64,000 bases of DNA from Flammulina velutipes (lineage: Eukaryota; Basidiomycota; Agaricomycetes; Agaricales; Physalacriaceae): the NCBI GenBank assembly GCA_011800155.1, contig CM022373.1, positions 2,542,001 through 2,606,000 on the forward strand. Reading direction: 5' to 3'. Numbering within the stretch: the stretch's first letter is position 1; each line of letters starts with the position of its first letter. The notes beneath the pieces are model-generated. The model saw only the letters and a list, made by a program, of their open reading frames with translations. It was not told the origin of the DNA and made no database searches. Shown piece after piece: positions 23,950-38,227 of the stretch. The position numbers and the translations under genes are program-made.

Positions 23950-24654
23950 ATGCAGCAAATCGATTTCGCTCGACTCTTACCAAAGGAACTTGTAGCCATT
24001 ATCATTGTCGAAGCATGGTGTTCACCCCTCACCCTAGCTGAGCGCCTTCAGATGTATCTGTCATCCACTCTCGTCTCCAGAATCTGGGCATGGGAATTCT
24101 TTCGAGTATACTTCAAGGACGTCCACCTTCTCAGCCCACATCACGTTTCTTATTACTTTGGCAACCTACACAATGGCCAGAGCATATTCTTTTCGCTCCA
24201 CGAAAATCAAGACGAACACACTCCACGTACTTTCGCGCAGACCATCACTTTCCACATCCAGGACATACCCGACGAGCGTTGCGTTGAACCGTATCTGGGG
24301 ATTCACGATTACTTGCACTATGCACCGAAGATCGATACGTACTTCTCCAAGCTTAGCCAATTCGCCCTGGTGTATCACAATTGTCTCCAGAACGACAATC
24401 GTCTTGGGAAACTACGTCTTCCGCCTCAGGTCAAGGCGCTCAGTGTGATGCACACGTTCGATCTGCAGTACGGCGAGCGCAGACATCAATACATGGCGTC
24501 CGCCTTCCAGCCAAACGACATCACTCCGTTGCCTCATATAGAAGATCTTTGTGTCATTGGGGCGAACGCATCGTTGATGACGGGGTTAGCCCACAGGTTG
24601 CCTCTTCTCAAACGGGTCACTCATAACTGCTCGAACATCACCAGTATTTGTTAA
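23950..24654 (+). CDS. F-box-like protein, short
   Basis: Single-exon frame of 234 residues. The N-terminus (FARLLPKELVAIIIVEAW ... MYLSSTLVSRIWAWEFF) has the pattern of a degenerate F-box, and the rest contains no clear repeats. It is shorter than the other F-box-like genes here and may be a truncated copy. Function as an SCF adaptor is only suggested by the N-terminus. Confidence 0.6.
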   Translation: MQQIDFARLLPKELVAIIIVEAWCSPLTLAERLQMYLSSTLVSRIWAWEFFRVYFKDVHLLSPHHVSYYFGNLHNGQSIFFSLHENQDEHTPRTFAQTITFHIQDIPDERCVEPYLGIHDYLHYAPKIDTYFSKLSQFALVYHNCLQNDNRLGKLRLPPQVKALSVMHTFDLQYGERRHQYMASAFQPNDITPLPHIEDLCVIGANASLMTGLAHRLPLLKRVTHNCSNITSIC

Positions 24655-24872
24655 ACCGGGCGCAGTTATCACAATGCAATTCATGTTCATTCCATATCAC
24701 CCCCATTCCTAAAATTTCTTCTCGAGCGAGGAAATGTTATGGGCGCTGCATAGCAATGCATCGCCAGTGACAGCCACAACTAAACAAGCGTCGGCACTGC
24801 TTGACGGACTACTCTGTTAAAGTGTGATCACGGACGTATTCTTTGACAAGTGAATGGTCCTTCCTTCCCACA

Positions 24873-25371
24873 ATGATAAGCGCCCAAGTTGTCACTACGC
24901 TAGCTCTGGCTGTCGAGGATGCTAGCCTTACTGGTCCAATGTTGCTTCCCCGATTGCGTTGTGATCTATTTCTAATTCCGAAATTCAACAGGGAAACACT
25001 AACTCACCACACCATCGGGAACGTGGACCCACAGGACGGCGAGGTTGGGTACGATCTTGAATCGGAGGAGTTGAATGAGGGTTCAGCCTCCGACACCAGC
25101 GATGAGGTTTACGACGTCGGAAGAAATCATGTTGTTACTGTGTTTCCAGTAGCCCCGTAGGCCATTTTCATGTTGTAAAAGAAGGAGCTGATGTTTTGGT
25201 ACCTACAGTGGCAGCCTGCCTCGAGGTCCTATCAAGCCGCCTACGCGAGGAGGCTCGGGGGTGGACATCAAAAGCCAGTCTCAGAAACTGTTGGAGAAAA
25301 GGCAGGCGGACGTGAAGAAAAAAGAGGAGGAGACCAAACGCAAGATCGAGGAGAAGAATGAAAAGAAGTGA
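24873..25371 (+). CDS. Hypothetical protein with charged C-terminal helix
   Basis: Exons 24873-25156 and 25209-25371 (52-base intron) give 148 residues. The middle is acidic (DLESEELNEGSASDTSDEVY), and the end is a Lys/Glu helix of coiled-coil type (KLLEKRQADVKKKEEETKR). No domain recognised. The true start may lie in an upstream exon, since the first ATG falls in an unremarkable context. It is convergent with the CSN7 gene. Confidence 0.5.
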
Positions 25372-25512
25372 AGTGATATAGAGTCGGAGTTAACCAGTTT
25401 GTCATGATAGAGTAACGACGATGTCAGAGGAGATGAATCACTCAAGGAACCATAGATGAGGTCAAAAATGCAATGCTGCTAGTGTACAATGATACAGATG
25501 TGTCACCGACGT

Positions 25513-26562
25513 CTAGAATCTGTTGCGTTTCCTCTGAGGCTTTGCGTCTGCCTGAGGTGCCCTGCATGAGTGTAAGTTGATGGTAGAAGAAAGTCAACAG
25601 AAGCACGCACTTGCGATTCTTTCCCTTGCCCTCTACAGGCAACTCGAAGTCAACATCCATCTTGTCCTTATCAAACAGGCGACGTGTGTTGGACGTAAAT
25701 GAGCTGAGCGCGCTACCCTTGCTTCCACTAGCACCACCAGAATTACTATCCTTCTCTTTGACTTCCTTGAGCAGTTCTTGGACCTGCTTGTCGTGGTTCT
25801 CTTTCCAACTTTTGTGGTTAGACGCGCTGCGAGAAACATCCGTGATCTTGCTATCGAGAGTTGTCAAGACGGAGGATGTGGTAGACGCCCAATGTTGGAG
25901 AGCGGCGAGAACGGATTCTAGCTTTCCGGGCTCAAGATCGCGACCCATTGTATATTCGACTTCGAGTTGACCGTCCTTTTGGTCGAGTTTGCCACGAAGC
26001 ATGTCAAGATACATGGCGTCGATGATGAGGTCCTCCAGTTCACGGACATTGGACATTTCGAGAGCGTTGAGAAGGTCGGAGTATGGGAGAATCTAATGAC
26101 GGTCAAAATACGATCAAGGATGTTTGGAATGATCTTACGCGTCTCTCTGAGGCCATAGAAACTATGGTGAGATGCTTCAGTTTGATTATTTGCGCGTTGT
26201 TGAGTGCGGGTAGAGCGTCCTTATGTTCTGAGTTCACATCAGAGATAGTGGCGTCGATGAATGGACTGACTGACTCAGATAATCACCGTAAGTCTTGTAT
26301 GCGAACAGTTGCAACAATGACAGCGATTTTGCATGCTGCTCGTGGGTTTCCAGCTATATCGAAATGGTGAGATTTTCCGACTTTGTCGCTGTGGTTAAAG
26401 CACCTCTTGGATATTCGGCAGGTCAAGCAGTTCGGAGAAGACGAATACGCCGGGCGCTGAGGTCACATCTTGGATAAGTTTGGCGGCGGCGGCGCCTTTA
26501 GCGGACTTGGACATGAGAAGGAATGGCTCCAGCTTGGCCGAGAAGTTGGCTCCGACCTCCAT
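25513..26562 (-). CDS. COP9 signalosome subunit 7
   Basis: Exons 26562-26404, 26353-26287, 26227-26139, 26092-25611 and 25561-25513 give 281 residues. CSN7 is a PCI-domain subunit of the signalosome that removes NEDD8 from cullins, and so controls the SCF ligases that the many F-box proteins of this window would serve. Matching stretches: [96 protein letters not shown]. The tail is lysine-rich. The 5' flank has another spliceable-looking segment (26640-26760), probably leader sequence. Confidence 0.93.
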
Positions 26563-26889
26563 GTTGATGGTGTTGAGGAGAGATACTTAATCATACAAAT
26601 TGATGGGGAAATAATGTTAATTAAATATTGAGAAAACCGTGTGGCGCACAATAACAACGAACTATATACCACTTACTGTAGCTTTCAGGAAATATTCTTC
26701 TTCCTTGCTAGATGCGCAGTACGCAAGGTCCGTGTAGAATTTCACGAGCTCTGCCAAACGAGTCCCTAACCTCATGAATCCCGTGACTCAGGGGGGCCCC
26801 ATCAGGTTTGTCAGCGTTGCTCATTTTTTCTTTCACTCCCAATTCTCTAGATTCGGTTCTTTCTTTCCAACCACCACCACCACAAGAAT

Positions 26890-28951
<2,062 letters not shown>

Positions 28952-29692
28952 TCCCGACTCCATTCCACACTTTATGACGACCACGACGACTATCGACCCA
29001 TCCAGAAAACTCCATAAAACCCACAACGCCCCAAATGCTCGATTCCCCTTATGCTCTCAATTCATGCTATCGACGAACGACGACAACAGACACCATGCGC
29101 TATCTCTACTTGCAATATCGCACGAAAAACCTTCCGCTACCGTATGTTCTTCTAACCCTCCATTAATCCTTGACGACACGCACGGACACGGTATATCGGT
29201 AGATCACATTCAGCCTTTGCCTGGCTTATACCCCCGCATTGCAACTGATATACCCAGACGGTTTTTTTATTATTAGATTCGATAGAGTAGAGACCTATTG
29301 ATCACAGAGTGAAGGGTGTTTGTATATGTATCATACTACGTCGTTTGTCGGTTATCGTTTTCTGTTTCTCTACATTTCTCCCTACGTATACGTTTCGCCT
29401 CATAGTCCTTATAGTTATGTTTTGTTAGTCGTCGCAACACTTACTGTTGTATGGTGTGGCGAAAAATGTAATAGCAGCTCGAGGTTCATTATTCGACATT
29501 TGCGGTTGAGGTAGCATGGCACCCGACAATAGCACAACATCTTGAAGACAGGAATTTTATGATGTCTTTTGATTGTGCACCGGTGTAGCTTCAAGTTTAA
29601 GATAGTGAGAAGATTTTAGCCTGACGGGAGGATTCGCTGCTATGTAATACTGGTACACACAAGTAGATCGACCATTTCGCTGGTGAACTGAA
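28952..29692. other. Intergenic, convergent 3' ends
   Basis: Lies between the stops of DED1 and the secreted acidic-tail protein. The plus-strand frame 28668-29276 is a shadow of the DED1 glycine-rich tail that runs on by chance. No gene seen. Confidence 0.5.
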
Positions 29693-31059
29693 TCATACTT
29701 CTTCCTCAGGTTCTTCGTCGTCCACTGGCTCATCTTCTACCGGCTCATCATCTACCGGCTCATCGTCCACAGGCGGGTCGTCGTCTACGGGAGGGTCGTC
29801 GTCCGCAGGCGGGTCGTCATCTTCTGACTTCGTAGGCTCTTCATCCCCACCAGATGTCACAGCGATATAGTGTAATATACCAGCCTTCATGTTGGGAAGT
29901 GCGCCCTTGACTCTGCCCTGCATTTGGTTTCAGTCTCAAGACCCAGCACAGAGAAGACAGTGAATGGCTTACGATGTTTGTCTTGAGGACCTTGGCCTTT
30001 TTTCCTGTAGCACACGGTGTGGCCTGCTTCTCAGCCGCCTTCACTGCCTGCCATGCTGACTGCGCAAACGTGTCGGCAAATTTCTTAACGTCCTTCTGGA
30101 CACTAGTGTCCTTGAGATATGTAGCGACACTCGTGTCGGGTTTCGTAGTCGAGGCTTTGGTGCCTAGGATTGCATTCAGACCGTCAAGTTTCTAAGAGAA
30201 ATTTTAGTTTTAGCTATTAGCTCGAAGCAGAGGAACTTACGGCTGTGTATAGCGCTTTAGGAACAGACCTAAGATTGACAGTGTTGCCGCTCGCTTTGTT
30301 TGTATGGGTAACGGCCTGCTTGAGCCATTGGGTCTTGAGGGTAAGCTTAGAAGTTGCGGAGGTCCCGATTATCCCAGCAAGAGCATCGAAGTAAGTGCAA
30401 AGCCTGTTGTCGAACAGAACCTTGTCGAGGAGAACGGGGTGAACGATATTATCTGTTGACGTTGGGCCAATGAGCGAGATTGTATTGCGCAACTTACCAC
30501 ACATGGGATCTTTCGCGGCCTTCTTGGCTGCAGCAATTATTTTCTTGAGCCGTGCATTTTGGTTAGAAGAATCTACAAGAGGCTTGTACGTTGATTCAGT
30601 GTCCCCTGTTGTGGTCGGAGCCTAACATTGATAAGAATCAATGACTACAGATATCATGAGCGCTCACCCTCTTGGTACTAGTCTTTGGAGTGTACTTGTT
30701 CTTCGCGCAAGCACTGGCTGCCACCTTCTGGATAGGAACACCACAAAGCGATGGATCGGTGGCAGAAGAGGTGATTGCACGGCTCTGTAAGAGCTGGAGC
30801 TCCCGTTTGATACCTTTGCACGTTCCCTAGATATCAGATATGGGTGAGAGAAATAGGGCATTCATTGAAAGTCACGGACTGTATTCCCCCCGTTGGCAGG
30901 CTTATCGGTGCCGGTAGGCTTTTGGGGCGTCTTATGATGGAGGATGGTGAGAACGGTAGACAAAGTGATTGATCCAATGTCACCTACGCGGGCTGGAAGC
31001 GATAACACAGCGATGGCGTGAAGAGCAATGAGCAGAAATGTGAAAGTACGCGTAAACAT
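29693..31059 (-). CDS. Secreted protein with acidic PVDDE-repeat tail
   Basis: Six exons: 31059-30880, 30826-30668, 30621-30498, 30452-30241, 30191-29973 and 29917-29693; 372 residues. A clear signal peptide opens it (FTFLLIALHAIAVLSLPARV), so it should enter the secretory pathway. The body has five or more cysteines and lysine-rich helices (KKFADTFAQSAWQAVKAAEK). The last 45 residues are tandem short repeats of the type DDxPPVDD/EPVDDEPVED and end in EEEV. No enzyme motif was recognised. The tail could bind metal or cell wall; that is a guess. Confidence 0.8.
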
Positions 31060-31119
31060 CGCAGAATAATTAGATGGAATCCGTCCGGCGGATGAAGTTT
31101 CGAGGGAACGCCAGGTTCT

Positions 31120-31365
31120 CTAAGAATACTCAGCAACGTTTGGAGGCTTTTTATATAACAGCATACCTCTGAGAAGCGCATCTAACTGGGCTGCAGTAAC
31201 AACATCAACCGAGGCATAGTACCACTTACGTAGTACACTGGTAGTATATACCATCTGGGTTGAGACAAGGTCTGAGTTGGTGACGCCGAGTCGTCCGTAA
31301 GCAAAGAAGCTGGTAGCATCGGGGTGTTCGATAGTCTGTTTACAGGCGTCCTCCTTGAAATGCAC
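31120..31365 (-). pseudogene. Coding-like fragment without a start
   Basis: An 81-codon frame (HFKEDACKQTIEHPDATSFF ... GMLLYKKPPNVAEYS) looks coded but has no usable ATG and an in-frame stop shortly upstream. It could be the last exon of an unseen gene or a relic. No family recognised. Confidence 0.3.
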
Positions 31366-32014
31366 AAGTGGATGTCGTCGAAATTAGACTGAGAACTAGG
31401 CGAGGGAGAGCTTGAGGTTTATTGGACGAGCCGTCAGCTCAGTGAACGGGAAATGCGCCCATGACTAGCAACGACGAAACGAGGTGGCATTTCTATCAAG
31501 ATGGAGCAATGGAGCGTGAAGGGACCGGCCCGAACGCCTATAGCCGCCAGCTTCCCAAACAGAGATATTTTTCCACGCTCAATGAACCTCTTCTTTCCAC
31601 TCTGTCCTGCTTGCTTCTATCTATCTATCCTGTGGTCCATGGTATGTAGCGGGTAATGCTATATGTGTATAAAGACTGACAAATCTTCTCAGTGTTCTTC
31701 TCTCTTAAAATGGTAGTAGTCAAAGTCAAATTCGAATGTTGACTCCCCCTCATTTCCGAAGACGTGCAAGTACCTCGCATGACCTATGATCTCTCCAAGA
31801 AGCATCAGCCCCCATAAATGGTACTTCACTGTCGGACCGACTCCTCCAACGGTCCGAAGCTCGAAGTGTACATCAACGTACGTGAGTGTGCACCCCTTCT
31901 TTGAGATCAGGCGAGTGATAGTGAACCAACGCTAACGTATCGTTAGTCTCATATGACCGCGCAATCCTGAGACCTTTGTCCTAGAGAGTATTTTTAGCGG
32001 TCCGGAGATGTCAC

Positions 32015-32020
32015 TATAAA
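32015..32020 (+). promoter_or_regulatory. TATA box of the GH28 gene
   Basis: TATAAA 42 bases before the ATG at 32062, the only such motif in the upstream 600 bases, which hold no other gene. Confidence 0.5.
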
Positions 32021-32061
32021 GCGCGCGCGACAAGGAAGTCTTCGAAGTAGCGTCATTCGCC

Positions 32062-33900
32062 ATGATTGGACATCTATCTCTTCTCCTGGCCTTGAGCGCA
32101 TTAGTGAAAGCTCAGGAAAACTGCACGATTACCGCAAGCGGCGGGGACGACTCGCCACAGATCAAAGAAGTGTTCAGTGTGAGTTCCATAATGTAATGCT
32201 ACATCTTACCTGTACTCACAAAATCTGTGCAGACCTGTTCCACAATTCTAATTCCAGAGGATCAAAACTTGCTACTGGGCACAAAGTTGGACACTACTGG
32301 TCTTCAGGGAACCCATATTCGACTTTTGGGGACAATCACCTTGAAAGATGATGTGAGATTTCCTACAGTGATGCGCTTTTTTGTGACTGACCACGTCTAG
32401 GTCGATTATTGGCGCGACAATGCCTTCAACGTTTGTGAGATCCAAGTTTTGTGCCATCCCACTGTCTAACGGCAATCAGCGTACCAAAGTAACTCAGTGG
32501 CTTGGATGTTTGGTGGAAAAGATGTTGTCCTTGATGGCGAGGGAACTGGTACGATCGATGGAAATGGGCAGGTCAGTTTTGACCACGGATTGTTGCCACC
32601 TTTATTCCTGACGTTTACCCCAGACTTTTTACGACGCACGAGTGAGCTCGCCATACTCCTAGGCTGGACGCCACTAACTTGATAACTTACTAGATTGCTA
32701 ATGACAGCCTCAGACCGCCTCATCTCCTTCTACCATATAACGTGAGATCTTTCCATCTTAAGGATGTTCTTTATATGACTCAACTTTGTGTAGTCGGAAA
32801 ACCTTGTAATTCGAAATCTCAAAATTCGCCAATCTCCCCGATGGACAATCCTCGTACATTCATCTAAAAATGTCCTCATACATGTTCGTCCCTCTCCGCC
32901 ACTGTTATTAATCCACCCGCCTCATTTAGAGCAGGATCTGGACATTCGATCCCGTTCAAATACTTGGGCACTCGGACGAGAAAGCAATCGCGAAACTGAC
33001 GGCGTGGATCTGTATAACAGCTCATACGTGACTTTGCACAATTTGCGCATAGATAACGGTGACGACTGTGTCTCGTTCAAACCCAACGTTACGAATGTCT
33101 ATGTGAGTGACATATGGTGCAACGGTACCCATGGAGTCAGTGTTGGCTCTTTGGGCGAGTATGATGGCGTCAAAGGTACGCCACAGGGATACTGATACTG
33201 TCTCTCAGACTCACTCACTCATTATGACTCCAGATATCGTTTCAAACATATATGTGAATAACGTTACAATCTTGAATTCTGAAAACGGTCCCCGTATCAA
33301 GACCTGGGCGGGTGCCAGCCGTGGTTATGGTTATGTCGACCAGATCGTATTCTCAAACTTTGAGCATATCAACAACGACAGTCCTCTGACGATTGGTATG
33401 TTTATTCATAATATTTCAAGACCCTTATCTGAAATTCTATAGACAACTGTTACAAAACCAATCCCGACGAGTGTCTCGCAAACCCAAGCAACATGACCAT
33501 ATCTAACGTCTAGTGCGTTCTAATTCCATTTATCCACTCCATGGTGTTTATTTTTATGAATTGCAGTTTCACCAACCAATATGGCACCGCGTCAGGGAAA
33601 TACGGTAATATCGGTGCGACTATGGTCTGTTCAACTGGGAAATGCCAGAATGTCCATGTTGACAACTTGAACGTCACGTATGTCCTATATCTCTCTCATC
33701 GTCTCATCTTCTTAGACTCGTTCAGTGCGCCTTCGGCGTGTGGAGATACCATCTACACCAACCACCATGTAAACATCCAAGGCAATGCAGCATACAGATT
33801 CATTTCGGATGCCGTTACGTATGGGGCTGGTGGAATAAAGGAGGACAACGGTACGACGGAGGGTGTGACTTGCTCTAACGGAGTAGTGATTCCCAATTAA
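32062..33900 (+). CDS. Glycoside hydrolase family 28, exo-polygalacturonase type
   Basis: Twelve exons: 32062-32178, 32233-32352, 32401-32434, 32480-32571, 32624-32641, 32694-32741, 32794-32883, 32935-33175, 33234-33395, 33443-33512, 33567-33677, 33726-33900; 425 residues. It should be a secreted pectinase cleaving galacturonan ends. A signal peptide opens it (HLSLLLALSALVKAQ). GH28 signature residues are present: ETDGVD, NGDDCVSF, GTHGVSVGSLGEY and PRIKTW. The usual NTD triad reads ETD here. Several N-glycosylation sites (NVT, NSS, NGT, NMT) fit secretion. Exon 5 is only 18 bases. Confidence 0.93.
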
Positions 33901-34070
33901 TTCGTGGGTGAAAGATAAACAAAGATTAGACTGGAGTCAACCCACAATAAAATCGCGAAAGTTCGTATCGGACATTTTAGCTGACACGATATTGTGACCC
34001 TTATTTGAACGTTGAACTCCCAGCTTTCTCCCCTCACGTTGACCTGGTCTTCATCGCGGACAATACCTCA

Positions 34071-34717
34071 ATGGCTACCGCTCATGCTCGAAATACCCCG
34101 AAACCGAAACCACGCTCGAAGCTGAACGTTGCTCAGCTTCATGGTAGTCCGGCGTGTGGCTACTTCAACCATGAAGGTTGCCCCCGGGGTACTTCATGTC
34201 GCTATCGTCACATTCCAGATGCAGAGAGTATTCCAGATTCAAGGTGAGCTTACCGATAAACTTCGCCTCTGGCTACTCAGCGTTGGGTTAACAGGAACAA
34301 GAACGTATGCTACCACTTCATTATGGGCACCTGCAAATGGACTGGCGGGACTTGTTGGTATTCTCACTGCCTCGAATACGTGGCCCCGTCAAAGAAAAAG
34401 GTGAAAGTACTCGCCAAACGGCGGACAACTGTTGGGAAGGACACAGATGTGGAAGAAGTCTTTCAGAAGTTGAAGACTCTCAATGAGAAGGGTGAATATG
34501 AAAGCGATGGGCTATTCTGTATTCGGCGTCGGGGTGGTTCTGAGGTCTCCGACTCTTTCGGCTTCACAAGTGGCGATATTGAGTTGCTAATGGAGCAGGG
34601 CATCAAGCCATGGGAATTTGAGGAAGCCTCGGTTAGTTCCACTGTTTGTTCGATCTGGCAAATGCTAACCCCAGGATCACCCCACAGCGCGCCCTCTCTA
34701 TCCTTCGCTACTATTGA
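34071..34717 (+). CDS. CCCH zinc finger protein
   Basis: Exons 34071-34243, 34295-34631 and 34688-34717 give 179 residues. Two CCCH fingers are visible: CGYFNHEGCPRGTSCRYRH (exon 1) and CYHFIMGTCKWTGGTCWYSH (exon 2), each Cys-x7-Cys-x5/6-Cys-x3-His. Such fingers bind single-stranded RNA. A basic patch (KKKVKVLAKRR) follows, and the C-terminus ends EFEEASRALSILRYY after the last short exon. An alternative acceptor 12 bases earlier would give a longer hydrophobic tail; the chosen one gives the more natural helix. Confidence 0.78.
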
Positions 34718-35016
34718 TTTGCATTGCCACCGTGACTGTACACGCCACGTTCCCACCGACCGCTCCTTGAGTTGTAGGCAGGTCGACCTCTTTCATCGAC
34801 GCCCATATTTCATCGTAATAAAGCCGGGCGTACAGAGAGCCCACTCCTGCACCGAGCACGCCGGTGTTAGCCTGACAATGTCTTTTCCCTCTTCCTAATG
34901 CTTCGAATACCATCCCTATTTATACATTGTTGTCAAACGATACAGTGATAAACATGTGTAGCAGTCATATATATATACAAAAACATGATATAGATCCTTG
35001 GAGACAGAACCAAACC

Positions 35017-37045
35017 TCAAGGCATCATCGGCCTGGGCAAGATCGTCGTCCAGAGGTACACTGGATGAGTCGAAAATCCAGGCGGGAACATGTCGATAGG
35101 CTTCACATGCCCTTTGGGTAGCTTTAAGCACATCATGTCCACATTCCTGATGGACTTCTTCAGCGCCTTCAAGTCCTCTTCCTCAAGCCCCACCATATTC
35201 CTCTGCCCTCTCGGTGCACCCATGCTGTCCGTGGACGCTGACGACGCCGACGTTACACTGGATGAGGAGCTCGACCGCCTTCGTAGCGAGCTCGTCTTGT
35301 AGGCCCTCACCTCAAACTTGGTGACAGGACTACCCCGCCTCTCCCTCTCCTCCGCCAGTGCGCTGACATAGAACGCTGGAAGCTCAGCATCATCATGCAC
35401 CGAGATAGTCCTCAGCTGTTTACACAACATCTCCTCCTTCTCCGACGGATAGAGCGCTCCCAAAATCGTCCTCGTAGGGGACTTGCCGCCCACGCCAACA
35501 TTCGCAGTTGCCCCGATAGCCAAATAGCGCAACTTGGTCATCTTCGCAAAGATAGGCTTCCAGCTCATCGTGCCCTGCATGGGGTGGTGAAACGGCGAAA
35601 GAGTCACATTGCCAACCGAGAAAACGTCTTCCACGAAGAAAGTGTGCACCTGGGAAACGGGGAACGTGTCTGCGACCTTCTCCATCTGGGAGGCATAGAA
35701 TGGACCATTGATATACATGATGCTGCCAACAAAGGCGATGATGTTGTGGGGAAAGGGGAGTACCGCCGGCGTGCGTGCGCAGCGCCATTCCTTGATTTGC
35801 AACAAACTAGGAAGATTGTGCTGGTCGACGGGGAGGAGGCCAGAGAGGTCCTCCGAGGCGTGCGCCTGCATAATCGGGGAACCCCAAAAGTACATGTGCA
35901 CAAAATCGGGCAACACTAGATGTTCCAACAGTCTCCGTACGTTCATCACGTCCGAGACGCTGCCCCAGGAGAGCTCCCTTAGATGCTCTAGGTGGATAAG
36001 GCGCTCGGGCAAGGGATTGGGTAAGTCTTCCGCTGGTGATCTCGTCGGACCCGCCGCGACGAGGGCAAGCACCTCTAGCTCGGGACTTGCTTCTAAGAAC
36101 GTCAGAAACTCGTCGGTCGTCGGCCGTGCATCCCTATTCTGTCCTTGAATACATAGATGAGTAAGATGGTGGAAGTAGGTTCTTGGCCAGGATGTGTACC
36201 ACGATATAGCGAGCTTTCGCAACCGTGGCATACATCCATCAAAGATGGGAGGCAGTGCCGCTGGTGGATTGGGTCCAATCCCGTCGATGGTCAAGCTCTC
36301 GAGCTCTTTAGCGGGCTGGTTAAGACGTTGGAAGACATCTTGGGAAGAGAGAGCCCAGTCGGCTTGACAGAGATGAAGTTCCTTTACGTGGTGGATATGA
36401 GGAACAATCATGTCCACATGAGCGAGGGAAAAGGGAGGCCCGGACGGAGTGAGACCCATGTACACCTTGATTGGGATGTCGCGCGACCGTCGAAGGAACA
36501 TCTCGGGCTGAAGGGCGTGGTCGACTGCCGACCATAGGACGGGGAACGACGCGATGATGCCTCGCCAATGACGACAGACACTGGAGAGAAGAAGCCACTG
36601 TGCTTGAGGTGGTACGCACTGGAAGACTGGGCGCACATGGTAGTCATGTGGCGACATTGTATGCATTCCGCCACCGGGAGAAACGTCCTCTTCTGGACAT
36701 GGTAAGAAACTGGAGAGTTGTTGTTGACATTCTTTGAATATTATGCAAAGAACTTCGGGAGGTAGTCGGTTCATGGGCGACTGAAGATTACGAAGGCCTC
36801 GCAAAAGTGCTGTCAATGTCTGTAATCGCTTTTCCAAGTTTTCGATCTGTGGCGTAATTAATATTCTTATCTTTCACGGGCAATCGATGGCGCACCTGAG
36901 AAACAGAATATTTCTTGGATCTAAAGAAATGTAAGCCTTTGGAAAGATGGCAACGCCCTGGTCAAACGCACTTTGATCTGACCTTGTACATTAGAGCATC
37001 CACGAGTTGTTGAGACGTTAAATCTGTGCCAACGGGCTTGGCCAT
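35017..37045 (-). CDS. F-box-like protein, 636 residues
   Basis: Exons 37045-36983, 36913-36896 and 36846-35017. The N-terminus is a short coiled coil (QIENLEKRLQTLTALLRGL) followed by an F-box (MNRLPPEVLCIIFKEC ... WLLLSSVCRHWRGIIASFP, then LWSAVD), an arrangement typical of Agaricomycete F-box families. Leucine-rich repeats fill the rest, with a serine-rich linker around residue 540. The large third exon is uninterrupted for 1.8 kb. Likely SCF substrate receptor; target unknown. Confidence 0.82.
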
Positions 37046-37435
37046 GATGAAGACTACGGTTGCAACTCGTTTGAGAGATATCGCGGTAGAAGTGGCTCGA
37101 GAGACGGCGTTACAGTCTATGACTTGACAAAGACATGAAAGTAGGTGTTAGAGTTGCGGTACGGATGCTATGTAGCCTAGATCAAAGTTGGGAACCTGGC
37201 GGTCGATGAGTCACCTGAATCATGTACTGAGGATTTCAAGCAAACAGCGTACATACTATGTAACATGGAGAGTATGTTTAAAGAATAATCAAGAAATTCG
37301 CAAGACATTGGAGAATTTAGATTTACAGCGTAGAATCAGCCCACGACTACCCATGATTCTCAGCTGGCGCGTTTTACTACGTGTCATGCATAAGTTCAAG
37401 GGAGGGTATCGATTCCACCACTATACAGCATGTAA

Positions 37436-38227
37436 TCATGAGCTAGCTTTCGATGCTTTGGCCGCGTCCACCGCCCTTTTGAGCTTCTCAAGATCGGCCT
37501 TAAAGTCTAATAGTTCCTATAGCTTTCTCAGTATGTGGCAGTCAACAAGTAAGGAATGGCATACCTTACTTTCCCCCTCGTATAACATTCCAACGTCCAC
37601 GGCGTCCAGCGCCTCTTCCAATCTGATCATCCCCCGCAACGCCTTGGCCTTCCTGAGATACCCTTTCGCCCAATTCTTCCTGATGGAGATGACGGCCTCC
37701 GCATCTGCCAGCGCAGATATCCAGTCCTGGCACTTTTCGAAAGCGGCAGAACGGTTGGACAAAACGGTAGACAACTCCTCCCGCAAGATGTTGTTGTTCT
37801 CCCAAGGCGCGCGCTGAAGGGCTGCTGACGCGGCAACGGTATATCGCACGACAGCCTGTTCGTTCTGGTTGGTCTTGAACATCGTGTTCCCTTCCTCCTT
37901 CAGCTTGTTCACGGCGGTTGACAAGTTCTTGTTGACGATGTGCCCTGGCGGTGGAACAACGATATTAGGATTTTGGGAAAGGATACTGGCGAGCTGGCTG
38001 AGGCGCAGGAAGTCGACGTTGCATTCTTTGCAGACGAAGAGGTTATGAGGTGCGCAACGGACCAACGAGCCTTCAATCTTTAGGTCGACCGGGGTGAACT
38101 GGGCGTCAATGAGAGCTTGTATAGCTGGATCTGGCGGTGCGGGAGCGGGAGGTCGTTGTTGCTGCTGTGGGGGCTCCGGGCCATGAGAGTGTGAGTGGCT
38201 TTCGCCTGGGCCGTGAGTATGCGACAT
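37436..38227 (-). CDS. Translocation protein SEC72-like (TPR)
   Basis: Exons 38227-37565 and 37516-37436 give 247 residues. SEC72 is a cytosolic TPR subunit of the fungal Sec62/Sec63 translocon, which handles post-translational import into the ER. Supporting features: a His/Ser/Pro-rich lead, CAPHNLFVCKECNVDFLRLS, and TPR helices (LKEEGNTMFKTNQNEQAVVR, LSNRSAAFEKCQDWISALAD, WAKGYLRKAKALRGM). The short second exon encodes a charged coiled-coil end (FKADLEKLKRAVDAAKA). A general TPR co-chaperone is the alternative. Confidence 0.75.

Noticed and set aside
26640..26830. Extra upstream exon of CSN7 (LAELVKFYTDLAYCASSKEE)
   Set aside because: The frame does not join to the conserved CSN7 start across the visible intron; treated as spliced leader sequence.
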